Source of the DNA: Bacillus_I endophytica_A
GTDB taxonomy: Bacteria > Bacillota > Bacilli > Bacillales > Bacillaceae_H
Length of the DNA stretch: 64,000 nt
Direction of reading: 5' to 3'
Assembly: GCF_026790145.1 (NCBI RefSeq)
Contig: NZ_JALAMS010000011.1
Span: 186,001-250,000 of the forward strand
Of this stretch, positions 25,453 through 35,325 are shown one piece after another. The stretch's first letter is position 1. Each line of letters opens with the position of its first letter. The position numbers were made by a program, and so were the translations under genes. The notes below the pieces were generated by a model that was not told the DNA's origin, made no database searches, and saw only the letters and a program-made list of their open reading frames with translations.

Positions 25453-26898
25453 TTAATGTGCGCGCTGTTCAACGTTTACTCGTTTAATAAAGAACGAGAT
25501 AACCAAACCAATAACAGCAACGATAATCGCAAAGATAAAGGCATGTTGAACGCCATTTGTAAACGCAAGAAGTTGGTTGAGCGGATCTTTTTGATCAGAC
25601 ACTGTTTCAAGGAAGCTTCTTCTTCCTGAAGAAAGGATTGAAATTCCTATCGCTGTACCAATCGCTCCTGCTACTTGTTGTAATGTGTTCATAATTGCTG
25701 TTCCATCTGGATATAGCTCAGGTGGAAGCTGGTTCAGTCCATTTGTTTGAGCAGGCATCATAATCATTGAAATACCAATCATAAGCGCGATGTGTAATCC
25801 AACAATAAATCCTGTTGATGTCTCAAGCGTTACTGTTGAGAAACCATACATTGTTCCTGCTACAATAACAAGACCAGGAATAACGAGCCATTTAGGGCCA
25901 AAACGATCGAACAATCCACCCATAACAGGGGAAAGAATTCCGTTAATGATTCCTCCTGGAAGAAGCATAAGACCAGCTGCAAATGTTGTTAATGCTAATG
26001 ATGTTTGCAAGTATAATGGTAGAATCATCATGGCTGAAAGCATAACCATCATACAAACTAAAATTAAGAGAAGCCCAAGAACGAACATTGGATATTTAAA
26101 AGCGTTCAAGTTTAACATTGGTTTATCCATCTTCACTTGACGAATAGAGAAGGCAACTAACGCTACAACTCCAATTGCAATGGCAAAAATAACGTTTGAG
26201 CTTCCCCAGCCGCCACCTTCACCAGCGCTGCTGAACCCATATACGACTCCACCAAACCCAATTGTTGAAAGGACGATTGAGAAAATATCGATTTTTGGCT
26301 TTGTTGGTTTTGTAACGTTTTGCATAAAGAAGGCACCAAACACTAATGCTACAATTAGTAACGGCAGTGAAATCCAGAAAATCCAGTGCCATGTTAAAGT
26401 TTTTAAAATTAAGCCTGAAACAGTTGGCCCAACAGCTGGGGCGAACATAATCACAAGCCCGATAATCCCCATTGATCTTCCCCGTTTGTGTGGTGGAATA
26501 ATCACTAGAATGGTGTTAAACATAAGTGGTAAAAGCAAAGCTGTTCCGACCGCTTGCACAACACGGGCAATCATTAATACGCTGAACGTTGGAGCAATTG
26601 CTGCAATAAATGTGCCAATAATAGAGAACACTAGCGATGTTATAAAAAGCTGTCTTGTTGTAAACCACTGCAAAATTAAGCCTGAAATTGGGACAAGTAC
26701 CCCTAATGTTAATAAGTAGCCTGTTGTAAGCCACTGTGCTGTTGTTTCATGAATCCCAAACCCTGTAATTAAATCTCTTAGGGCCATATTCAAGGCTGTT
26801 TCACTAAACAAGCCGATAAATCCAGCAATAAGAAATGATGTAATAATCGGCAGCGCTTTGATATTAGAATCCACTGCTGCATTTTGTTGATTACTCAT
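25453..26898 (-). CDS. lmrB: DHA2-family MFS multidrug transporter (LmrB-like)
   Basis: 481 residues and 14 predicted membrane helices of the EmrB/QacA drug:H+ antiporter family, with the antiporter motif C region in AVGTALLLPLMFNTI and LPGGIINGILSPVMGGLFDRFG. Length and pairing with a TetR gene match B. subtilis LmrB, which exports lincomycin and puromycin. Co-transcribed with the upstream regulator (41-base gap). Confidence 0.82.
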   Translation of the reverse strand: MSNQQNAAVDSNIKALPIITSFLIAGFIGLFSETALNMALRDLITGFGIHETTAQWLTTGYLLTLGVLVPISGLILQWFTTRQLFITSLVFSIIGTFIAAIAPTFSVLMIARVVQAVGTALLLPLMFNTILVIIPPHKRGRSMGIIGLVIMFAPAVGPTVSGLILKTLTWHWIFWISLPLLIVALVFGAFFMQNVTKPTKPKIDIFSIVLSTIGFGGVVYGFSSAGEGGGWGSSNVIFAIAIGVVALVAFSIRQVKMDKPMLNLNAFKYPMFVLGLLLILVCMMVMLSAMMILPLYLQTSLALTTFAAGLMLLPGGIINGILSPVMGGLFDRFGPKWLVIPGLVIVAGTMYGFSTVTLETSTGFIVGLHIALMIGISMIMMPAQTNGLNQLPPELYPDGTAIMNTLQQVAGAIGTAIGISILSSGRRSFLETVSDQKDPLNQLLAFTNGVQHAFIFAIIVAVIGLVISFFIKRVNVEQRAH

Positions 26899-26939
26899 AT
26901 TAATCTGTTTTCCCCTCTCTTACGTAATTCTTTTATATG

Positions 26940-27506
26940 TTAATGAACAAGCAAAGCTGGCAGCTGTTTTGCGGCAGCTCGAAGCGGCCAACCGCTCTCA
27001 TTTGTTTGTGCCAAAATAGACGCACCTTCAAGCAACGAATTGATGACAACAGCAAGCTCTTTTGCTCGCTCTGTTTCAAAATCAAATCGCTGTAAACATT
27101 CTGTATAAAGTGCTTGCCAGTCTTCATAAGCAGATTTGCAAACAAGACGAATGGACTCGTGAGATGATGCCATTTCAGAAGCAATCAAACCAATTTGCAG
27201 TCCATCTACACAAGCTTTTCCGTCAAAAACATCCGCAATTTTTGCTACATGATGTTGAAAAGCTTCTATTGCTGTGTCTTTCTCGCTTAAGTCTTCTCGG
27301 GCGCTCTCTAATATATGTTGCCCCATTAATTTAATCGCTTCGATAGCAATTTCTTCTTTCCCATTTGGAAAGTGATAATAAAGTGATCCTTTTGGTGCTC
27401 CGCTTTTCTCGATAATTTGGTTTAGTCCAGTGCCATGATAGCCTTGACGCTGAAACAGTTCAGACGCCGTATGTAAGATGACGTCTTTTGTGTTCCCTTT
27501 CTTCAT
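26940..27506 (-). CDS. lmrA: TetR/AcrR family regulator (LmrA/YxaF type)
   Basis: 188 residues. N-terminal TetR helix-turn-helix (ILHTASELFQRQGYHGTGLNQIIEKSGAPKGSLYYHFPNGKEE), then the ligand domain. In B. subtilis LmrA represses lmrAB and yxaGH. First gene of the two-gene operon, so autoregulation is likely. Confidence 0.82.
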   Translation of the reverse strand: MKKGNTKDVILHTASELFQRQGYHGTGLNQIIEKSGAPKGSLYYHFPNGKEEIAIEAIKLMGQHILESAREDLSEKDTAIEAFQHHVAKIADVFDGKACVDGLQIGLIASEMASSHESIRLVCKSAYEDWQALYTECLQRFDFETERAKELAVVINSLLEGASILAQTNESGWPLRAAAKQLPALLVH

Positions 27507-27537
27507 CCAATCCTACCCTTCCTTCTCCAATTATAAC

Positions 27538-27550
27538 AATTGGTCTATAT
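27538..27550. promoter_or_regulatory. Possible LmrA operator half-site
   Basis: On the minus strand ATATAGACCAATTG lies about 32 bases before lmrA. The half TATAGACC fits one arm of the LmrA/YxaF box as I remember it (ATAGACC-RGTCTAT); the other arm is degenerate. Confidence 0.4.
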
Positions 27551-27669
27551 AATAATATTGGTTTTAGATTGGACTGTCAACAACTTTGTGAAAAAATTCG
27601 TAAATGATTTTCCCTACCTTTTAATATAAGAATTTTCCTGCAAAAGATACCACTATATTTTGCAAAAAT

Positions 27670-27705
27670 AAAACATCTAGTCTTTTTTAATTAGGCTAGA
27701 TGTTT
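27670..27705. terminator. Terminator for the 27.7-28.4 kb genes
   Basis: AAACATCTAG/CTAGATGTTT stem with a T/A-rich loop just below the stop of the 133-residue gene. Confidence 0.7.
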
Positions 27706-27716
27706 CTTAATATGTT

Positions 27717-28118
27717 CTAAAATCTTTGAACAGTCAGGGTGGCGTGTGAGGGCGTAAAGGAAAGTTCCTCGTTTTGAACAAAGTGTCCATCTTTTATATT
27801 CATTTCAGCATAATGAACAATTTGATCTCCATGTAAAAATACAAGCAAATTAATATCATCTCGAAAACCTAAGCCACTCCAATCCTTATAGCTTTGAACC
27901 CCAAGCTCGTTCCTCATCACCTCAACTGGTGTATATGGTGGAAAAACATACGCTTTATCCCATTGGAAATCTGTTAAAGATGCTATGTTGACATTATGAA
28001 CATCACTCTGCAATGCCGTGTGTAGAGAACGTTCCAATTCTTTATGACGAATATCTTTGTAGCCTAGCATTTGTCCAACTAGTAGACAAAACATAAAAAG
28101 GAAAATATATTTCTTCAC
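27717..28118 (-). CDS. Secreted hypothetical protein
   Basis: 133 residues with a signal-peptide-like start (MKKYIFLFMFCLLVGQMLG), possibly lipid-free, and a small globular part rich in beta strands. GTG start behind GGAGCAATACA. Not recognised. 26 bases downstream of a small membrane-protein gene, so probably one operon. Confidence 0.6.
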   Translation of the reverse strand: MKKYIFLFMFCLLVGQMLGYKDIRHKELERSLHTALQSDVHNVNIASLTDFQWDKAYVFPPYTPVEVMRNELGVQSYKDWSGLGFRDDINLLVFLHGDQIVHYAEMNIKDGHFVQNEELSFTPSHATLTVQRF

Positions 28119-28143
28119 TGTATTGCTCCCATGTATTTTTTAT

Positions 28144-28422
28144 CTATGGCATAGAGTCTACTGTACTATCAACTAAAAAGCTTAATACCGCAATCGCAAC
28201 CATTGTAAAAGTTGAAGAAAGAAGCAGCTTTTTGTATACGATATGATCTGTCGACTTCTTGTAGTAAGTAAAATAAATCACTCCTCCTCCTAAAGTTGAA
28301 ATTCCCCATCCCCATAACCAAGGAGCCGTATAGAGCTTTTCCCATTCAAAAAGCCACAAGTATAAAATAAAAAAATGAAGGATAAAAAGTAAAATTGAAA
28401 CGGGTTTTAACATTTTTTTCAT
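28144..28422 (-). CDS. Small three-helix membrane protein
   Basis: 92 residues with hydrophobic segments at about 8-24, 34-52 and 65-85. GAGGAGTAATCATTA precedes the ATG. No family recognised. The 258 bases upstream (28423-28680) hold no gene I can support. Confidence 0.6.
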   Translation of the reverse strand: MKKMLKPVSILLFILHFFILYLWLFEWEKLYTAPWLWGWGISTLGGGVIYFTYYKKSTDHIVYKKLLLSSTFTMVAIAVLSFLVDSTVDSMP

Positions 28423-28680
28423 TAATGATTACTCCTCTAAAAAATCTTCCTAATAAATGACGTTTTTATATTCCATCTGTTTCATATTTTACCATATTAT
28501 ATTTTCAAATTACTTACAAAGATAATTTTTAATTATATTAAGTGAAGGATTTCATCGTTCTCTATAAGCGCCCACTTGCTGCAATCATAAAATTTCTCTC
28601 ACACTCTGTCCCTCTATCCCATTTGCATCATTTTTCACATACTTCCCCCTGACACATACACTATAAAAGCGAGGTGTAAA

Positions 28681-28875
28681 ATGAACGGAGACTTTGATAT
28701 TCTTGGTCTTGTTATTTCTCTTTTGGACATCATTGTGATTATTTCCATTGAAGATGAACCACTTATTGGAATTGTTTTAGCTCTTTTATTAAAAATAGTA
28801 TGCAAAGACAAACTCATTCGCATTTTGTTAATCTTGCTTGTGGTTGTGCTCGGTGAAGTAATGGGGGATGAATAG
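28681..28875 (+). CDS. Small hydrophobic acidic protein
   Basis: 64 residues, almost entirely hydrophobic with two helices (8-22 and 26-58) and acidic ends. GAGGTGTAAA stands before the ATG, which supports the plus strand over the opposite 99-codon frame. Not recognised. Confidence 0.45.
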   Translation: MNGDFDILGLVISLLDIIVIISIEDEPLIGIVLALLLKIVCKDKLIRILLILLVVVLGEVMGDE

Positions 28876-29019
28876 CCATCAATAGAATCATTCTCCTCCT
28901 CTTCACCATTCAAAATTGTCTTTGACGTATTCATTCCATATTCCTTTTTTGCTCTTGTTTAAAATTTCCCCTACAATAGAATATAGTACCTTTTATATTT
29001 TTGGAAAAGAGGAGAAAGA

Positions 29020-29193
29020 ATGAAAAAGTTTACAGGATTAATGCCCCTTTTATCCATTCTTATCATGATTTTTGTTAATAACAATTCCCCCCTTTTTACA
29101 TCTTCCTTTATCTCAACCGTTAACTCCTGCGTTTGTCTCGCGCTTACTTTCACTGTTTTTCTACATATAAAAAGAAGAACTTCCGCTAAATAA
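29020..29193 (+). CDS. Small two-helix membrane protein
   Basis: 57 residues (MKKFTGLMPLL ... KRRTSAK) with hydrophobic segments at 5-20 and 30-50 and a basic end. The ribosome site AGAGGAGAAAGA is strong, and a terminator overlaps the stop. Family not recognised. Confidence 0.55.
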   Translation: MKKFTGLMPLLSILIMIFVNNNSPLFTSSFISTVNSCVCLALTFTVFLHIKRRTSAK

Positions 29194-29212
29194 CTAACGG
29201 AAGCTCCTTCTT
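29171..29212. terminator. Bidirectional terminator before trmB-like gene end
   Basis: AAGAAG..CTTCCG/CGGAAG..CTTCTT stem with a small bulge between two converging genes. Confidence 0.65.
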
Positions 29213-30054
29213 TATTCAATCAATCCCAATCTCGCTGCAACACTATACCCAGACGAGCCAAACTTAAAGCGATTTCTAAGCTCAATCAAATTCGGACCGA
29301 AGCTTTTTTCCAATGTGTCCCGATGTTCTTTCATCATCTCGTATATATACAAGTCATGTACAATCACTTCTGTAATCGGCATCACAAGACCTGGATGCAT
29401 TGTCCATGCAGCACGGCTGTCGTCACCAAGTGAGAGAATGCCTGCCACAACTTCTTGATCATCAACGCTTAAAACAATCCAACGTCCCCCATATTCTTCA
29501 GTAATTTCATCACTTGCATCATGTTCATATACTTCCGCGAAATCAAAACCAAGTGTGCCGTAAGAAACAATTAAGATTTGCACACCACGCCCGGCCGCTT
29601 CTTCGAGTTCTTTGCGTATTTCTTCTGCATCTTCCATCCAGATTTCGAGGAGAATTCGTCCTTTTGCTTCTTTAATCGCTTCTTTGGCACGATTAATAAT
29701 GGCTTCATGCCCTGTAATGTTCCAAATGTTTTCTCGATTTAATGAAACATAAGAATAATGTTCAAGCGCCTCTTCTGCTACTTCAAACGATGTTTCTGCT
29801 TTTCTTTTTTTCAAGTTAATGAGCTCATGTGGAGGAAGCGGTGTGTAAAGAGCCGGGTTTTCATGACTTATCATGACTTCCCCTCTGTCAACAAGGCCAC
29901 CAAGTACTTCATAAATTTTAGAGCGAGGCACGCCTGAGTTGAGAGAAATCGCGTAACCTGACAATGGTGATTTTTCTAACAACGTTATATATGCTTTTGC
30001 TTCATACTCTGTAAAATTCAGATCTTGCAAAATTTTAATAATGTCTACTTTCAT
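29212..30054 (-). CDS. TrmB family transcriptional regulator
   Basis: 280 residues. N-terminal winged helix (LNFTEYEAKAYITLLEKSPLSGYAIS ... GVPRSKIYEVLGGLVDRGEV), then an effector domain. TrmB proteins usually sense sugars or small metabolites. The ATG at 30054 is chosen because AGGAGG is five bases upstream. Divergent from an EamA exporter gene that it may control. Confidence 0.82.
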   Translation of the reverse strand: MKVDIIKILQDLNFTEYEAKAYITLLEKSPLSGYAISLNSGVPRSKIYEVLGGLVDRGEVMISHENPALYTPLPPHELINLKKRKAETSFEVAEEALEHYSYVSLNRENIWNITGHEAIINRAKEAIKEAKGRILLEIWMEDAEEIRKELEEAAGRGVQILIVSYGTLGFDFAEVYEHDASDEITEEYGGRWIVLSVDDQEVVAGILSLGDDSRAAWTMHPGLVMPITEVIVHDLYIYEMMKEHRDTLEKSFGPNLIELRNRFKFGSSGYSVAARLGLIE

Positions 30055-30108
30055 GTTTTCCTCCTTCATTATCCGAGCACTATTAGAGCTATTATATCAT
30101 TATTGCCC

Positions 30109-30161
30109 TTGACAGATAATGGCGATAATTATAAGTTATATATAGTCGCTACATTTGTAGC
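30109..30161 (+). promoter_or_regulatory. Probable promoter/operator of the EamA gene
   Basis: TTGACA at 30109-30114 is a consensus -35. A -10 is less clear (TATAAG or TATATA nearby). A dyad GCTAC-ATTT-GTAGC at 30148-30161 lies where a repressor, plausibly the divergent TrmB protein, could bind. Confidence 0.5.
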
Positions 30162-30191
30162 AACTACTTTTAGATTCAATGGAGGGGTAGA

Positions 30192-31133
30192 ATGGATACG
30201 GTTTTGAATCAGTATGAACCAAAAGTGAAAGCAAAAAAAGTGAAAAAAGGCCTTACATTATACATAATGGCTACACTTATTGCTGTTCTCTTTTGGAGTA
30301 CATCGTTTGTAGGTACAAAAATAGCTTATGCATCATTTTCTCCACTTACACTTGGTGCAGCACGTTTTATGGTAGCAGCCATCATTTTAGGAATCATCAT
30401 GCTCCTAAAAAAAGACAAAACAATTCCATCACTTAAAGACATTAGCGTAATGTCACTAAGTGGTGTATTAGGAACAACGCTTTACTTTTCAATGGAAAAT
30501 ATCGGAGTTGAGCTTACAACAGCCTCGAATGCTGCTATTATTATTGCCGCTTATCCAGCTATTACCGCTCTTATTGAATTTATATTTTATAAAGTTAAAA
30601 TCTCATGGGCTAAAGGGATAGGCATTCTAATTGCACTTATTGGGGTTTACCAAATTTCTTATAATCCGCATGTAGCAGAAAGCGGGCATGCCCTACTTGG
30701 AAACGTGATTTTAGTTTTAGCAGGTTTCGTATTTGCTTTTTATAATTTTACAACACGTAAAGTCGTTAAAAAATATTCGATGATTACGATTTCCTTTTAC
30801 CAAACATTAGCAGGAGCGATTACTTTTATTCCTGTTGCTTTTATTGAAAAATCAAGTTGGAAAATGCCGACGATGGAATCATTTTTAGTGCTTCTTTATC
30901 TTGGAATATTTTGTTCTGTTGTCGCTTTTCTTCTATATAATTATAGTTTACGAAAATTATCTTCAAGTTCCGCTGTAACGCTTATGAATCTTGTTCCGAT
31001 CTTTGGAGTTATCTTTTCTGTCATTGTGCTCCATGAAGTGATTCGCACAGCTCAAATTATTGGAGGCATTATCGTTATTTTCGGAGTTGTATTAAGTATG
31101 AAAGAAAGTAAAAGTGGGAAAGCTAAAAGTTAA
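30192..31133 (+). CDS. EamA/DMT-family transporter
   Basis: 313 residues with ten predicted membrane helices in two EamA repeats (from about 25 and 165). Members export amino acids or other metabolites. GGAGGGGTAGA precedes the ATG. Substrate unknown. Confidence 0.83.
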   Translation: MDTVLNQYEPKVKAKKVKKGLTLYIMATLIAVLFWSTSFVGTKIAYASFSPLTLGAARFMVAAIILGIIMLLKKDKTIPSLKDISVMSLSGVLGTTLYFSMENIGVELTTASNAAIIIAAYPAITALIEFIFYKVKISWAKGIGILIALIGVYQISYNPHVAESGHALLGNVILVLAGFVFAFYNFTTRKVVKKYSMITISFYQTLAGAITFIPVAFIEKSSWKMPTMESFLVLLYLGIFCSVVAFLLYNYSLRKLSSSSAVTLMNLVPIFGVIFSVIVLHEVIRTAQIIGGIIVIFGVVLSMKESKSGKAKS

Positions 31134-31147
31134 TCCCTTTCAATATA

Positions 31148-31196
31148 GACCGCCTAGTAGTCATTCTCTGCTAAGCGGTCTTTTTTATTTATTTTC
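31148..31196 (+). terminator. Terminator of the EamA gene
   Basis: GACCGCCTAG/CTAAGCGGTC stem with T6 tail. Confidence 0.78.
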
Positions 31197-32776
31197 TATC
31201 TCCCAAACGCTCCTCCATCACTCCTTGGATCTACTCCACCGTGTAAAAATCCTTGATCATCAATAACAATTGCGTGTGCATGCCCCATTACTCCATCTAA
31301 ATCACTTACTCTTTTTACAAGATGACCAGCACGAGCTAGCGATTTTTCCACTTCCTCACTAATGCGCCCTTCGATTTTTAACTCTTGTGTTTCCTCTCCC
31401 CATGTTCTTCCCCATAAAAAGCGTGGAGAGCTAATCGCTTCTTGGGGATTCATTCCATAATCAATCATTCTTGTAATAAGGGCTGTTTGGGTTTGCGGCT
31501 GCCCTTCTCCACCTTGTGTTCCGTATAAAATAGAAGGGTTTCCGTTTTTACAAGCCATTGCGGGCATTAGGGTGTGGAACGTTCTTTTCTTTGGTTCTAG
31601 TGTATTCACATGATTCTCATCAAGAGAGAAAAATGATCCTCGATTTTGCATAAGGATACCGGTATCTCCTGCGATTACACCTGAGCCAAATTCAAAATAG
31701 AGGCTTTGAATAAATGACACTGCATTTCCTTGTTCATCAACAACTGCGGCATAAGCTGTATCATTTCCAATTGGCTGTGTTGTCACATCGTTTGTTTTTT
31801 CGAAAGTAATCTCATTCGCTATTTCTTTTCCATACGATTTACTTAACAAATTCTGAAGAGGAATGGCTGAGAAGTGAGGATCTGTCAAAAATTCGTTCCG
31901 ATCTTGGAACGTTCGTTTTAATGCTTCGACTAACAGGTGATAATATTCATAGGAGCCGTGCGGGATAGATCGTAAATCATAATTTTCTAGCACGTTTAAC
32001 GTCATTAACCCAACAAACCCTTGCGAATTCGGTGGTACTTGGTACATCGTATAACCGCGATACGTTGTTGAAAGAGGTTCAACCCATGCGCCTTGATGCT
32101 CAGCGAAATCTTCAAAGTCTAATAAGCTTCCCTTTTCTTGAAGACTCCTCACAATTCGTTTGCCAAGCTCTCCTTTATAAAAGCATTCCCGCCCTTTTTC
32201 AGCAAGCTCTTTTAGCGTATGAGCAAGGTTCTTTTGAACGAACTTTTCATTTACATCTGGCACACGCCCATTCGGAAGGAAAACAGTAGCAGTGTCAGGC
32301 TGTTCTTCAAATAACTTTAAATTGTTCAGCGTGTTTTCATGCTGATCTTTTGAAAATGGAAAGCCAAATAAGGCATAGCCGATGGCTGGTTCAAGAACTT
32401 CTGCTAGTGACATCGTCCCGTATTTTTTTAAAACAGCATCCCAGCTGTCAACCATGCCTGGGACGGTAATTGCACTTTTAATCCCTCTTGTTGGAATTGC
32501 TTTTTCTCCCCGATATTTATCTCTTGTCACTTCACGACCTGAGCGGCCGCTTCCATTATAAGCGCGCACTTTTCCCTCTTCTTTCTGCTTCATGAGCCAA
32601 AATGAATCTCCGCCAAGCCCTGTCATATGAGGATACACAACTGCTAAACAAGCACTCATCGCAACAGCCGCATCAAAGGCATTCCCGCCTCGCTGAAGAA
32701 TCTTATCTCCTGCTCCAGAGGCTAAATAATGTGGACTAACGACCATTGATTTTGTTCCAACAATTGCTTCATTCAT
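31196..32776 (-). CDS. ywrD: Gamma-glutamyltransferase-like Ntn hydrolase (YwrD)
   Basis: 526 residues, near the length of B. subtilis YwrD. The nucleophile threonine is in GNDTAYAAVVDEQG near residue 340, where autoprocessing would occur. The substrate glycines (GGEGQPQTQ) and the GGVDPRSDGGAFG end are present. No signal peptide, unlike secreted Ggt, so it is probably cytoplasmic. Four-base overlap with the upstream MFS gene suggests the carrier supplies its substrate. Confidence 0.85.
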   Translation of the reverse strand: MNEAIVGTKSMVVSPHYLASGAGDKILQRGGNAFDAAVAMSACLAVVYPHMTGLGGDSFWLMKQKEEGKVRAYNGSGRSGREVTRDKYRGEKAIPTRGIKSAITVPGMVDSWDAVLKKYGTMSLAEVLEPAIGYALFGFPFSKDQHENTLNNLKLFEEQPDTATVFLPNGRVPDVNEKFVQKNLAHTLKELAEKGRECFYKGELGKRIVRSLQEKGSLLDFEDFAEHQGAWVEPLSTTYRGYTMYQVPPNSQGFVGLMTLNVLENYDLRSIPHGSYEYYHLLVEALKRTFQDRNEFLTDPHFSAIPLQNLLSKSYGKEIANEITFEKTNDVTTQPIGNDTAYAAVVDEQGNAVSFIQSLYFEFGSGVIAGDTGILMQNRGSFFSLDENHVNTLEPKKRTFHTLMPAMACKNGNPSILYGTQGGEGQPQTQTALITRMIDYGMNPQEAISSPRFLWGRTWGEETQELKIEGRISEEVEKSLARAGHLVKRVSDLDGVMGHAHAIVIDDQGFLHGGVDPRSDGGAFGR

Positions 32777-34020
32777 ATTAAGTTTTCCTCCCCTGATTTA
32801 TAGTTCTTTTTCACAGCTAGTTGTGAAACTGGACTTTCTTTTGTCCCTTTGTCTGTGAACAGAAAAGCGACAGCGCCAACGAGTAATAATGCTCCAGATA
32901 AGTAAAAACCAAGCTCAAGACTTCCTGTTCGATCTGCAAAATAGCCTGTAATATAAGGTGCAAAAATGGAAGAAAGCATGCCGCTAAAATTAAAGAAGCC
33001 ATAGACCTTTGAATACATAGAAGCTGGTGTAATGTCTGCGATGTATGAGATTAGGACAGGGTCAAGAGCTAGTTTTCCAAGCAAGCCATAGAGGACTAAC
33101 CCTGTAAGGAGAAGTGAATAACTTTCTGTATAAGGAATAACAATCTGCAAGAAAGCTCCTGCAACAGCTAGAGAGATAATAAGAGGCTTTTTGCTTTTCA
33201 CACGATCTGAAATGTAACCAAAGAAAATGGCGCCTGGAATTGATGCCCATGGAACAAGTGAAGCAATAATGCCTGTTTGTGATCCATCAACACCACGAGC
33301 TGTCTGCAAATAATATGGCAGCCATGTTAACATTCCGAAAAAACCGTAAAGAGAGCAGAAGATAATAATATAGACGCATATATGGTTTTTAGTAAAAAGT
33401 TGCTTAAGGCTTACGTTTTCAGTTAGAACGGCAGTTGAAACTTTCTCTTCTTTATTGCCATCCCGAACAAAGACACCAATTAAAATGGCCACAATGACAG
33501 TTGGTATGGCAAACAAGTAAAATGAAAACTGCCATCCTTTATCTAACGTGTAAGTAAAATAGCTTGCCGCAATAAGACCAAGTGAAATTCCTAATGCCAT
33601 CCCACTGTTAATAAGAGCTGACACAAGACCTCGGTATTTTTTCGGAGTAATGTTAGAAGAGATACCATACTGTGACCCATAGTATGTTCCTTCTCCTAAC
33701 CCTGTAAGAGCACGCATAAGAAGGAATAAAGCAAACGTTGTGACTGCTCCACTTAGATATGTAGCAACCCCAAAAAGAAGATAACCTGTAACAAGGACTC
33801 TCACTCGTCCAAACTTATCTGCTAAAAACCCTGTTGGAATTTGCATAAACGCATATGAGGCAAAAAAGACGGTAGACATAAGGCCGAGCTCTGTTTGACT
33901 TAAATTCCACTTATCCCCAATATCACCCATAACAGGGGAAAGAATATTTCGATCTGCATACATGAACACCCATCCTAAGAAGAATAAAAAGATAACAAGA
34001 GCTGGATGGTTTTTTTTCAT
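32773..34020 (-). CDS. MFS transporter, anion:cation symporter-like
   Basis: 415 residues, 12 membrane helices, MFS motif A GFLADKFGRVRV after helix 2 and GLGEGTYYG in helix 4. It is translationally coupled to the gamma-glutamyltransferase gene, so it may import a glutamyl compound or organic anion (inference). The ATG at 34020 has GAGGTG six bases upstream; a GTG at 34029 overlaps that site. Confidence 0.8.
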   Translation of the reverse strand: MKKNHPALVIFLFFLGWVFMYADRNILSPVMGDIGDKWNLSQTELGLMSTVFFASYAFMQIPTGFLADKFGRVRVLVTGYLLFGVATYLSGAVTTFALFLLMRALTGLGEGTYYGSQYGISSNITPKKYRGLVSALINSGMALGISLGLIAASYFTYTLDKGWQFSFYLFAIPTVIVAILIGVFVRDGNKEEKVSTAVLTENVSLKQLFTKNHICVYIIIFCSLYGFFGMLTWLPYYLQTARGVDGSQTGIIASLVPWASIPGAIFFGYISDRVKSKKPLIISLAVAGAFLQIVIPYTESYSLLLTGLVLYGLLGKLALDPVLISYIADITPASMYSKVYGFFNFSGMLSSIFAPYITGYFADRTGSLELGFYLSGALLLVGAVAFLFTDKGTKESPVSQLAVKKNYKSGEENLI

Positions 34021-34238
34021 TTCGCTCACCTCTATTTTCTGAAAATTATGAATTAATTATATCCAGCTCTTTTCTCAAATGGTTTATTCTTGTTAGATTC
34101 TCTTCCATTGTTTTTTTACGTTTAGTAATTATATTTTAATTTTTCTGTTGATTCAGAAAAATAAAGTGGTAATATGTTTATAAATAGAATGTTTTTCTCT
34201 CCATACAATTACATAACGAAAGTGAGGTCGGAAATTCC

Positions 34239-34715
34239 TTGCATTATGATTATCACGTACCTAATTTAATTTTGGATGATGTTGATAAAACCATCCTTTC
34301 TATTCTTCATGAAAATAGCCGAGTCTCTTATACAGATCTCGGCAAAGAAGTCGGGTTATCACGCGTTGCTGTACAGGCGCGCATTAATAACTTGATGGAA
34401 AAAGGCGTTATAGAAAAGTTCACGGCGATCATTAACCCAGCTAAGATTGGGATCCATGTTTCTGCTTTTTTCAATGTCGAAGTTGAACCACAATATTTAG
34501 AAACCGTTGCTGAACAACTTTCAGAGGAGCATGCTGTCACAAGCTTGTATCATATGACAGGACCAAGCAAACTTCATATGCACGGCATTTTTGCAGACAA
34601 TGGAGAAATGGAGCGCTTTTTAACCGAAAAGCTTTATCCAATGCAAGGCGTTGTGAGTGTTGACTGTCAAACACTTATTAAACGCTATAAAAGCAGAATG
34701 GGAATGAAGCTATAA
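34239..34715 (+). CDS. ywrC: Lrp/AsnC family regulator YwrC
   Basis: 158 residues. The AsnC helix-turn-helix (LDDVDKTILSILHENSRVSYTDLGKEVGLSRVAVQARI) is followed by a RAM ligand domain. In B. subtilis YwrC sits with and regulates chromate-transport genes ywrB and ywrA, the same order as here. TTG start behind GTGAGGTCGG, with no better start seen. Confidence 0.85.
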   Translation: MHYDYHVPNLILDDVDKTILSILHENSRVSYTDLGKEVGLSRVAVQARINNLMEKGVIEKFTAIINPAKIGIHVSAFFNVEVEPQYLETVAEQLSEEHAVTSLYHMTGPSKLHMHGIFADNGEMERFLTEKLYPMQGVVSVDCQTLIKRYKSRMGMKL

Positions 34716-34740
34716 CAAGGGCAAACAAGGGGGAATGAAA

Positions 34741-35325
34741 GTGAATGCTTATAAAGAATTAATTATTGCAATGGTACGCACAGGAATATTGGGCTTTGGG
34801 GGAGGTCCATCTGTTATTCCGCTTATCCGCCATGAAGCTGTTTCACGGTACAAATGGATTGAAGATGATGAATTTGGAGAAATTTTAGCCATTGCAAATG
34901 CGTTACCAGGACCTATTGCAACAAAGATGGCCGCTTATTTAGGATACAGGGAAAAAGGAGCCCTTGGAGCAATTGTTGGGGTACTCGCTCATATTCTCCC
35001 TACGTGTCTTTCAATGGTCATCTTACTTACTGTTGTGAATGTTTTAAGCTACTCAGCCGCTGTCGCGGGCATGATTTCCGCTGTTATGCCTGTTATTGCC
35101 GCAATGCTCGGCCTTATGGCGTACGAATTTGCCGCAAAAGCAGTCAAAGGATTAGGAAAAATACTTGGCTGTATCCTTTTTGTAGTTACCTTCCTTCTTC
35201 TCCAAACAATTGCGCTTCATCCCGCATTTGTCATCGTCATCTTTCTCGCTTATGGAACAATGCATTTTAAACTAAAAAATAAATGGGCAAACAAAAATTC
35301 AAAAAGTAAGGGGTTATCCGTATGA
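34741..35325 (+). CDS. ywrB: Chromate transporter half, YwrB
   Basis: 194-residue CHR-domain protein with the signature GFGGGPSVIPLI and NALPGPIATKMAAYLGY, five to six helices. It is the N-terminal half of a two-gene chromate exporter. GTG at 34741 is chosen because AAGGGGG is six bases upstream; the ATG at 34735 is too close to it. Confidence 0.85.
   Translation: MNAYKELIIAMVRTGILGFGGGPSVIPLIRHEAVSRYKWIEDDEFGEILAIANALPGPIATKMAAYLGYREKGALGAIVGVLAHILPTCLSMVILLTVVNVLSYSAAVAGMISAVMPVIAAMLGLMAYEFAAKAVKGLGKILGCILFVVTFLLLQTIALHPAFVIVIFLAYGTMHFKLKNKWANKNSKSKGLSV

Noticed and set aside
28635..28934. 99-codon minus-strand frame
   Set aside because: Opposite a small plus-strand gene with a good ribosome site; its serine/threonine/isoleucine-rich sequence looks like an antisense shadow.
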